64,000 nt of DNA from Delphinapterus leucas. Its lineage: Eukaryota; Chordata; Mammalia; Artiodactyla; Monodontidae. A model generated the notes under the pieces. That model was not told the DNA's origin, searched no databases, and saw only the letters and a list, made by a program, of their open reading frames with translations. The position numbers and the translations under genes are program-made. The stretch lies in NCBI RefSeq assembly GCF_002288925.2, contig NW_022098001.1:220739-284738 (forward strand), written 5' to 3'. Position 1 is the first letter of the stretch, and every line of letters starts with the position of its first letter. This document shows positions 56,102-64,000 of this stretch, in pieces.

Positions 56102-59100
56102 ATGGTAATAGGAAAATACTTATCGTGAGTGGATTAAATGCTCCAACCAAAAGACACAGGCTCACTGAATGGATACAAAAATACGACCTATATGTATGCT
56201 GTCTACAAGAGACCCACTTCAGACCTAGGGACACATACAGACTGAAAGGGAGGGGATGGAAAAAGATATTCCATGCAAATGGAAATCAAAAGAAGGCTGG
56301 AGTAGCAGTACTCGTACCAGATAAAGTAGACTTTAAAATAATGTTACAAGAGACAAGGAAGGACACTACATAAAGACCAAGGGAGCAATCCAAGAAGAAG
56401 ATACAACAATTATAAATATATATGCAGCCAACATAGGAGTACCTCAATACATAAGGCAAATGCTAACAGCTATAAAAGAGCAAATCAACGGTAACACAGT
56501 AACAGTGGGGGACTTTAACACATCACTTACACCAATGGACAGATCATCCAGACAGAAAATTAATAAGGAAACACAAGCTTTAAATGACACAATAGACCAG
56601 ATAGATTTAATTGAAATTTATAGGACATTCCATCCAAAACCAGCAGATTACACTTTCTTCTCAAGGGCACATGGAACATTCTCCAGGACAGATCACCTCT
56701 TGGGTCACAAATTAAGCCTCAGTAAATTTAAGAAAATTGAAATCATATCAATCATCTTTTCCTACCATAACACTATGAGATTAGAAATCAATTACAGGGA
56801 AAAAAACGTAAAAAGCACAAACACATGGAGGCTAAATAATATGTTACTAAATAACCAAGATATCACTGAAGAAATCAAAGAGGAAATTTAAAAATACCTA
56901 GAGACAAATGACAACAAAAACACGATGATCCAAAACCTATGGGATGCAGCAAAAGTAGTTCTAAGAGGGAAGTTTATAGCAATACAAGCCTACCTCAAGA
57001 AAAATCTCAAATAAACAATCTAACCTTACACGTAAAGGAACAAGAGAAAGACAAAAAAACAAAACCCAAAGTGAGTAGAAGGAAAGAAATCATAAAGATC
57101 AGAGCAGAAATAAATGAAATAGAAACAAAGAAAGCAATAGCAAATATGAATAAAACTAAAAGCTGGTTCTTTGAGAAGATAAACAAAATTGATATACCAT
57201 TAGCCAGACTCATCAAGAAAAAAAGGGAGAGGACTCAAATCAATAAAATTAGAAATGAAAAAGGAGAAGTTACAACAGACATCACAGAAATACAAAGCAA
57301 CATAAGAGACTACTACAAGCAACTCTATGCCAATAAAGTGGACAACCTGGAAGAAATGGACAAATTCTTAGAAAGGTATAACCTTCCAAGACTGAGGAAG
57401 AAACAAAATATGAACAGACCAATCACAAGTAGTGAAATTGAAGCTGTGACTAAAAATCTTCCAACAAACAAAAATCCAGGACCAGATGGCTTCACAGGTG
57501 AATTCTATCAAACATTTAGAGAAGAGCCAACATCCATCCTTCTCAAACTCTTCCCAAAAATTGCAGAGGAAGGGAACACCCCCAAACTCATTCTACAAGG
57601 CCAGCATCACCCTGATACCAAAACCAGGCAAAGATGCTACAAAAAAAGAAAATTACAGGCCAATATCACTGATGAATATAGATGCAAAAATCTTCAACAA
57701 AATACCAGCAAACAGAATGATCATACACCATGATCAAGTGGGATTTATCCCAGGGTTGCCAGGATTCTTCAATATACACAAATCAATCAATATGATACAC
57801 CATATTAACAAATTGAAAAATAAAAACCATATTATCATCTCAATAGATGCAGAAAAAGCTTCTGACAAAATTCGACACTGATTTATGATAAAAACTCTCC
57901 AGAAAGTGGGCATAGAGGGAACCTATCTCAACATAATAAAGGCCATATATGACAAACCCACAGCAGACATCATTCTCAATGGTGAAAAACTGAAAGCATT
58001 TCCTCTAAGATCAGGAACAAGACAAGGATGTCCTCTCTTGCCACGCTTATTCAACATAGTTTTGGAAGTCCTAGCCATGGCAATCAGAGAAGCAAAAGGA
58101 ATACAAATTGGAAAAGAAGAAGCAAAACTCACTGTTTGCAGATGACACGATACTATACATAGAGAATCCTAAAGATGCCACCAGGAAACTACTAGAGCTA
58201 ATCAATGAATTTGGTAGAGTTGCAGGATACAAAATTAATGCACAGAAATCTCTGGCATTCCTATACACTAACAATGAAAGATCAAAAAGAGAAATTAAGG
58301 TAACACTCCCATTCACCATTGCAACAAAAGGAATAAAATACCTAGGAATAAACCTACCTAAGGAGGTAAAAGACCTGTACTCAGAAAACTATAAGACACT
58401 GATGAAAGAAATCAAAGATGACACAAACAGATGGAGAGAGATACCATGTTCTTGGATTGGAAGAATCAATATTGTGAAAATGACTATACTACCCAAAGCA
58501 ATCTACAGATTCAATGCAATCCCTATCAAATTACCAATGGCATTTTTTTCAGAACTAGAACAAAAAATCTTAAAATTTTTATGGAGACTAAAAAGACCCC
58601 AAATAGCCAAAGCCATCTTGAGGGAAAAGAACAGAACTGGAGGATTCAGACTCCCTGACTTCAGACTATACTACAAAGCTACAGTAATCAAGACAATATG
58701 GTACTGGCACAAAAACAGAAATATAGATCAACGGAACAGGATAGAAAGCCCAGAGATAAACCCACGCACCTATGGTCAACTAATCTACGACAAAGGAGGC
58801 AAGGATATACAATGGAGAAAAGACAGTCTCTTCAGTAAGTGGTGATGGGAAAACTGGACAGCTACATGTAAAAGAATGAAGTTAGAACACTCCCTATCAC
58901 AATACACAAAAATAAATTCAAAATGGATTAAAGACCAAAATGTAAGACCAGACACTATAAAACTCTTAGAGGAAAACATATGAAGAACACTCTTTGATGT
59001 AAATCACAGCAAGATCTTTTTTGACCCACCTCCTAGAGTAATGGAAATAAAAACAAAAATAAACAAATGGCACCTAAAGAAACTTAAAAGCTTTTGCACA

Positions 59101-60081
59101 GCAAAGGAGACTATAAACAAGACAAAAAGACAATGCTTAGAACAGGAGAAAATATTTGCCAATGAATCAATGGGCAAAGGATTAATCTCCAAAATATATA
59201 AACAGCTCATGCAGCTCAATATTAAAAAAACAAACAACCCAAGCAAAAAATGGGCAGAAGACCTAAATAGACATTTCACCTAAGACATACAGACGGCCAA
59301 GAGGCACATGAAAAGCTGCTAAACATCACTGATTTATTAGAGAAATGCAAATCAAAACTACAATGAGGTATCACCTCACACCAGTTAGAATGGGCATGAT
59401 CATAAAGTCTACAAATAACAGGGCTTCCCTGCTGGCGCAGTGGTTGAGGGTCCACCTGCCGTTGCAGGGGACACGGGTTCGTGCCCCAGTCCGGGAAGAT
59501 CCCACATGCCGCGGAGTGGCTGGGCCCGTGAGCCATGGCCACTAAGCCTGTGCGTCCGGAGCCTGTGCTCCGCAACGGGAGAGGCCACAACAGAGAGACG
59601 CCCAAACACCGCAAAAAAAAAAAAAAAAAAAAACTACAGACAACAAATGCTGGAGAGGGTGTGGAGAAAAGGGAACGCTCTTGCACTGTTGGTGGGAATG
59701 TAAATTGATACAGCCACTATGGAGAACAGTATGGAGGTTCCTTAAAAAACTAAAAATAGAATTACCATATGACCCAGTAATCCCAATACTGGGCATATAC
59801 CCAGAGAAAACCATAATTCAGAAAGACACATTCCCTCTAGTATTCACTGCAGCATTATTTACAATAGCCAGGTCATGGAAGCAACTTAAATGCCCATTGA
59901 CAGATGAATGGATAAAGAGGAGGTGGTACATATACACAATGGAATATTACTCAGCCGTAAAAAGGAATGAAATTGGGTCATTTGTAGAGATGTGGATGGA
60001 CCTAGAGACTGTCATACAGAGTGAAGTAGTCAGAAAGATAGGAACAAATATAGTATATTAACACATATATGTGGAATCTAG
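56102..60081 (+). pseudogene. L1 ORF2 pseudogene (endonuclease and reverse transcriptase)
   Basis: ORF2 makes the endonuclease that nicks target DNA and the reverse transcriptase that copies L1 RNA there. The ATG at 56102 meets a stop after eight codons, with a small deletion just before GLNAPTKRHRL. Endonuclease pieces: LQETHF (56206, catalytic Glu) and GDFNTS (56508). The later SDH catalytic pair reads SYH, losing an Asp. Reverse transcriptase pieces: [10 protein letters not shown] (57477), an extra base near 57568 shifting the frame, [22 protein letters not shown], a stop at 57879-57881, and LFADD with both catalytic Asp (58132-58146) after a shift near 58127. C-terminal residues (EYYSAVKRNE, WMDLETVIQ) follow the nested SINE. 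The span is full but the gene is dead. Confidence 0.92.
59420..59633 (+). mobile_element. CHR-type SINE, short (CHR-2-like) form, nested in L1 ORF2
   Basis: Starts 'agggcttccctgctggcgca', with 'acgggttcgtgccccagtcc' (59472), 'agatcccacatgccgcggag' (59497), 'gtgctccgcaacgggagagg' (59566) and a 20-base poly-A. Flanked by ctacaaataac (59409-59419) and ctacagacaac (59634-59644), two mismatches. It interrupts ORF2, so it postdates that L1. The overlapping open frames on both strands are SINE readings. Confidence 0.95.
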
Positions 60082-60367
60082 AAAAATGGTACAGATGAAC
60101 CAGTCTGCAAGGCAGAAATAGAGATATAGATGTAGAGAACAAACGTGTAGACACCAAGAGGGGAAAGCGGTGAGGGGCGGCGTGGGGGGATGAAGTGGGA
60201 GATTGGGATTGACATGTATACCCTAATTTGTATAAAATAGATAACTAATAGGAACCTGCTGTTTAAAAACAAATAAATTAAATTAAATTTAAAAAAAGAA
60301 AATGCCTAATAAAGAAATTATTGTCAGGCATTAAGATTAATTTATATGAACAAAAGGATAGAATCAG

Positions 60368-60525
60368 TTAAGATTTATTGAATTCTTACTATGTCCAAGA
60401 TTTATGATAAATATTTTAAATGTGTTATCTCATTTGACCATCATAATATCCAATGAGATAGGGATCTTTCCATCTCCATTTCACAAAAGAAGAAACTGAA
60501 CCACGTAGATGCTAAGAACCTTGAC
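60368..60525 (+). mobile_element. MIR SINE
   Basis: 'tttattgaattcttactatg' (60374), 'gtgttatctcatttgaccat' (60422), 'ccatctccatttcacaaaag' (60470) and 'aagaaactgaaccacgtaga' (60490) follow the MIR order. Confidence 0.8.
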
Positions 60526-60896
60526 ACATTTTGAAAACTAAATAAAATATTGTGTCTATTTAACTGGTTTTGGTTTCAGAGTAATCTTTAATTTGACTTT
60601 AGTTCTCAGTTTAATCTTACATAGCTCTGATCTCTCTGTTGAGGTCTATAGACTCCTGCTTTGTGAATGTTTAAAATAGTCTCCTCCAATAAAAGAATGT
60701 GGAATTTGCTCAATTTCAGAATTTTCTCTCAACAAAAAAGTCAATTACACTTGGGAGAAATTACATTTGAATTTAAAAATACAACATATAACCGCAGTTG
60801 GATATATTTGTAATATATTCTTGTCATCTACATTGTAAAATTCATTATATCTTTTTAAATTATTTTGTTTTTCCTTATGGGCCACAAACTCAAAAA
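60526..60896. other. Unassigned AT-rich DNA, no gene seen
   Basis: Nothing recognised. Confidence 0.5.
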
Positions 60897-61115
60897 ATAG
60901 CTAAATATTTTATGTGCCTACTAAGTACCAGGCACTGGACTAAGCACTTTGCACATATAATTTCTCTTAAGCTTCACATACTTCAATTAGGTGAGTAGAT
61001 ATACTTGCTGCCATTACACAGATAAAGAAAATGAAGCCTAGAGGGTTTAAATAACGTACCTAAGGTGAAATAGCAAAGCCAGGATCAAATTTAGATTCTA
61101 TGGCTACAAAGCACA
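60897..61115 (+). mobile_element. MIR SINE, nearly full length
   Basis: 'atgtgcctactaagtaccag' (60912), 'gcactggactaagcactttg' (60932), 'ctgccattacacagataaag' (61008), 'aaatgaagcctagagggttt' (61029), then 'acgtacctaaggtgaaatag' and 'caaagccaggatcaaattta' (61074). One of the best preserved MIRs here. Confidence 0.85.
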
Positions 61116-61259
61116 AAGTGTATTTCAGGGAACTAAATTCTATCTTTCTTCACAAAATTATACTGTGCCAAATATACACTAGAGCACACTGAGTGCTTAA
61201 TTCATTTTGACAAATCTACCTCTTCTTAAAACCAGAGACACTAAGAAAAGACTAAGAAA

Positions 61260-61335
61260 CCCAGCATTTAGTGGGTAATTGTTATATATTCTGGGCTCCA
61301 TGATAAGCACTCTAGGCATGTGATAACACTCATGC
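61260..61335 (+). mobile_element. MIR SINE fragment
   Basis: 'cagcatttagtgggtaattg' and 'gctccatgataagcactcta' (61295) followed by 'ggcatgtgataacactcatg': the 5' part of a MIR only. Confidence 0.5.
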
Positions 61336-61974
61336 TTTCTTTGATTCCACGTTATGTATTAAGCATTGTTCTGAGGGCTAGGGAAGCAGCAGAGAATAAA
61401 ATGGATGAAATCCATGCTATCTCATGAAGAAAAGGAAATAGATGCACACATACACAACAATCCTTGTTTCTCACTGTTGTAGTATACATGGATTTCAAAT
61501 GGCAAGGTATAGTTAAATAACAGCAGTCGCACAATAAAATGATTGAAATTTCATTTGCCAAAGACAAGGTTAGGGTTAGGGTTACAGTGAGTAAACTCAT
61601 AAAAACTTCATTGCTAGCTCTTCAGTCCACAAATTACTCCATAATTCATAGATGCACAGACGGGTGGCCAATCACATGGCTTCTTTCAGAATTTGTTGGT
61701 GATCAGTCACAGCACATCTTATATTAATTATACATACTGATAGCAAAATGTTGTTATCTATTGACATTTGATAGGAAAGCTGCTGTCTCCTTGTCTCCCA
61801 GTGATATATCTAGGGGATATTGTACAATTGTAGATTAAAAAAAGAAGTAACTGGCCAACAAAGATGAAAGGGCCGCAAAGAAATGAAAGTGAGTGTGGCT
61901 GGGCAGGAAAGGTATCTCTTTAGGAGCCATAAAATTGCCCTTTGAGTTAAGTTCTAGCACCCCCACACACACCC
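61336..61974. other. Unassigned DNA with a short telomere-like motif
   Basis: 'ggttagggttagggtta' at 61568-61584 is just under three units of the vertebrate telomere repeat, in the TTAGGG sense. A weak old-repeat phrase ('taagcattgttctgagggct', 61360) precedes it. No gene. Confidence 0.5.
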
Positions 61975-62095
61975 ATTTTATATGTGAGTAAACCAAGACC
62001 AAGAAACAGTGAAGTACTGAGCCATGGTCACGCAGATGTCAAGTGCCAGGCTTGAAATCAGACTCATGTTTATCTGAATATTTAGTCCATATCCT
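61975..62095 (+). mobile_element. MIR SINE 3' fragment
   Basis: 'ccattttatatgtgagtaaa' (61974), 'ccaagaccaagaaacagtga' (61994), 'actgagccatggtcacgcag' and 'cttgaaatcagactcatgtt' (62051) match the 3' half of MIR. Confidence 0.65.
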
Positions 62096-63524
62096 TTTCA
62101 ATATACTGAGTATCTTTCCCAAGGGACTTTTATGTGTGTAAAGTTTGAATGCATATTTAATATGACATATATCTTAAACAATTTTAGTTGATAGACTGTA
62201 GTACAGCTACAGTCTGTAGTTAATACGGTCTGTATTTAGTACAGCTAAAATAATTCATATCCAAGTTTTGCTGATTGAGAGGCCCACACTGTGCAATAAA
62301 CCTGGCTTTTCTAGTCTGAATAAACGAGTCTTTTGGCAGCTCACTGCTGATACCATTTCAGGTTTTCCTTAGTCCATTTTTTGGCCAAATATTGGCATGC
62401 TACCATAGGACAAGAAAGAGTACTTGCTTAAGCTAACACATGTCCCAGAATTTTCCATTTAGAAAGAAAGGAAAATCATACAGCCATACAACTTCACAAA
62501 GGAGACTGACTGTAGATAGTAGTGTAAGAACTTTGAGAGATGTGGATGGAGATGCGCTATGATTTCAGAATATTGCTTTTTCCTGGTGGGAAAATCAAAA
62601 TTTGATAAAGATCTCTAAGTTTAGAGAACAAAAATTGGTCTTTGATTTCTTTGCACTTAATGGTCTTTAATTCCCTTGCATTTAAAAGTCTTTAGTAATC
62701 ATGCAATCATCAGAACACTTCAGCAACTTCCTAACTAGGAAATGTAACACCTACTTATGCTACTGTTAGCTTCAGTAATTCAAAGAATGCAAAGTAATAG
62801 CAATTAGGGAAAAAAACCTTTGAGAAAGGGAAAGATAGCTATAAAACACCTAATTGTTTCTCTTAAAATCTACTCTCTTGGTACCTCCAAAAGCTAATGA
62901 AATGTCATTTCCCCATGACAAGTATCCCACAGGTCTTTCTCTTCTTGGTTAGGAAAAAAGGCATATTGTGACAACATATGTAATACCCTTCATTATTAAA
63001 ACTTGCATTATTCTAATGTTTTTGACTTATAATTAATGTGTAAGTGATTCCAGAAGCTTAACTTCTATACCCTATTTGTTGCTTAGCAACAATCAAGCTG
63101 AGTGAAACACTGCTAGGGTATAGACTATGGGTCATGATGGGGAAAACTGCTTGGAAATTATTGAGTTAGGATTGCTCTCTCTGGAGTCCTTTAAGCATTG
63201 TCTCTGTATAATTTAGTTGAAGCAAACTAGCTTTGGTAATGGAAAATCCTAGATAAATGTGAAAACAGCTCTATTGTAGACTTTTTACTACAATAAATAT
63301 GACAATTATTTTTCAAGAATACAGTGAATTCCACTGTCTCTAAGGATTTCTTGCTTAAAAATAAAAACCAGTTTTAATTGTCCTCATTGGTGCAAAGACA
63401 ATGTTTCTGTTCTTTCCTTGAATCTCAGTGGAATCAACAGGTGTAACTCTCTGGGCATTCTGTATGGTCACAGGAGCATTCCTGTGTCTAGTCTACATGT
63501 GCAAAGTGAAGTAGGGGATTGTTA
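62096..63524. other. Unassigned AT-rich DNA with short inverted repeats
   Basis: Holds agactgtag / ctacagtct with a 5-base spacer (62193-62215). It also holds a two-level inverted repeat at 63065-63123: outer arms ctataccct and agggtatag, and an inner hairpin ttgttgc-tta-gcaacaa at 63077-63093. No gene or named repeat recognised. Confidence 0.5.
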
Positions 63525-63660
63525 TAAACTGAATGTTTGTGTCCCCTAACATTCATATGTTGAAATCTAATCCACAATGCAATGGTATATGAAGGGTGGG
63601 ACCTCTGGGAGGTGATTAGGTCATGGGGGTTGAGTTCTCATGAATGGGACTAATGCTGTC
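63525..63660 (+). mobile_element. MaLR (MST/MLT1-type) LTR, 5' part only
   Basis: 'aaactgaatgtttgtgtccc' (63526), 'aacattcatatgttgaaatc' (63549), 'gggacctctgggaggtgatt' (63599), 'aggtcatgggggttgagttc' (63619) and 'tcatgaatgggactaatgct' (63638). It stops abruptly where a different repeat-like sequence begins. Confidence 0.85.
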
Positions 63661-64000
63661 CAGGAGGAAGAAATTTTCCTCTAACTTTCTAGGTTCTTCT
63701 GGCTGGTCTAATAATTAAATTGGCCTGAGACTGATTAATAGGAGGAAAACAAACAAAAGTGTAATAAAATGTATACATGGGAGAGACCCAGGTAAACTGA
63801 GTAATTTGCCAAAATGGCCAAAGTCCTCAATTTAAGTACCATCTTCAGCTAAAAAGCAAAAGAGAATGTTGGGTATATTGCGTTGGAACTTCAAAGGGAA
63901 GGAAGACAATTCACATAGAGATGGAGGAATAAATGTTTGGTAAAAAATGTTTGCTGGACCATGTAGAGACAGTGGGGCAACAGAGTGGACTTTGAACATT
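63661..64000. repeat. Possible LTR-derived repeat, cut by the window edge
   Basis: 'tggcctgagactgattaata' (63721), 'catgggagagacccaggtaa' (63776) and 'tttgccaaaatggccaaagt' (63805) look like phrases of an old ERV LTR. Class, strand and limits cannot be fixed from the sequence alone. Confidence 0.35.

Larger units (their letters stand above)
55751..60301 (+). mobile_element. Large L1 LINE, sense strand, internally deleted and 3'-shortened
   Basis: Carries, in order, a short 5' UTR remnant, a broken ORF1, a full-span but broken ORF2 and a short 3' UTR. Flanked by aagatgccta (55741-55750) and aaaatgccta (60299-60308), a 10-bp duplication with one mismatch. The 3' UTR ends soon after 'ggaacctgctgt' (60252), followed by an impure A/T tail, so it lacks the remaining 3' UTR seen in the L1 tails at 10931 and 27705. 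A CHR SINE sits inside at 59420-59633. The sequence matches the cetartiodactyl L1 lineage and is much less diverged than the antisense L1s at 31-40 kb. It cannot mobilise itself. Confidence 0.95.

Noticed and set aside
56125..58845. Possibility that the large L1 is still active
   Set aside because: ORF1 has lost its middle. ORF2 has an early stop, several frameshifts, a stop in the reverse transcriptase and a SINE inserted in its 3' part.
61568..61584. Telomere or chromosome fusion point
   Set aside because: Fewer than three repeat units, and no subtelomeric or head-to-head arrangement.

Overview
The window looks like nuclear DNA of a placental mammal, almost certainly a cetacean or close cetartiodactyl relative. 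The main evidence is eleven tRNA-derived SINEs of the CHR type, in short forms of about 200 bp and long forms of about 330 bp. Several are bounded by clear target-site duplications (TSDs). They occur with L1 copies whose 3' ends match the cetartiodactyl L1 lineage, plus much older mammal-wide repeats (MIR, L2, MaLR LTRs, old L1). The sequence is AT-rich with no CpG island. I found no host protein-coding gene, rRNA, tRNA gene or CRISPR array. Every coding-like stretch with recognisable protein similarity is retrotransposon ORF debris. The window is therefore either gene desert or the inside of a large intron.

Layout. 1-10 kb: old L1 pieces, an ERV-type LTR (2.9-3.2 kb), a long CHR SINE with a 20-bp TSD (4.27-4.60 kb), a MaLR LTR (6.4-6.8 kb), an 80-bp mariner MITE (7.37-7.45 kb) and a 14-bp x4 tandem array (7.78 kb). 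10-20 kb: a 5'-truncated L1 tail flanked by a 92-bp direct repeat (10.84-11.46 kb), then mostly unassigned DNA, then a cluster of old L1, ERVL-type and MaLR pieces with SINEs (16.8-19.7 kb). 20-31 kb: L2, MIR, a long SINE (22.3 kb), an LTR-like block (25.5-26.0 kb), a complete solo LTR with TTAG duplication (26.23-26.75 kb), and an MLT1-like LTR split by a young L1 tail (27.5-28.1 kb).

31.5-39.9 kb: two large old antisense L1 copies lie next to each other. They are peppered with nested younger insertions: four SINE or L1 inserts and a Tigger-type MITE that is itself split by an L1. 40-55 kb: mostly unassigned AT-rich DNA with MaLR, MLT1, L2, MIR and hAT relics. A palindrome-bearing duplicated segment lies at 44.1-44.5 kb. 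55.75-60.30 kb: the largest single element, a sense-strand L1. Its ORF1 has lost its middle, its ORF2 is broken by frameshifts and stops, and a CHR SINE sits inside it. 60.3-64 kb: MIR copies, a MaLR LTR piece and an LTR-like tail.

Nothing works as a pathway here; the content is an insertion history. I did not find a new biological system. The most unusual items are the 92-bp duplication around an L1, the ORF1-deleted L1 and the densely nested zone at 33.4-36.6 kb. Repeat family names come from recognising consensus features from memory and need RepeatMasker confirmation. Edges of old repeats are approximate.
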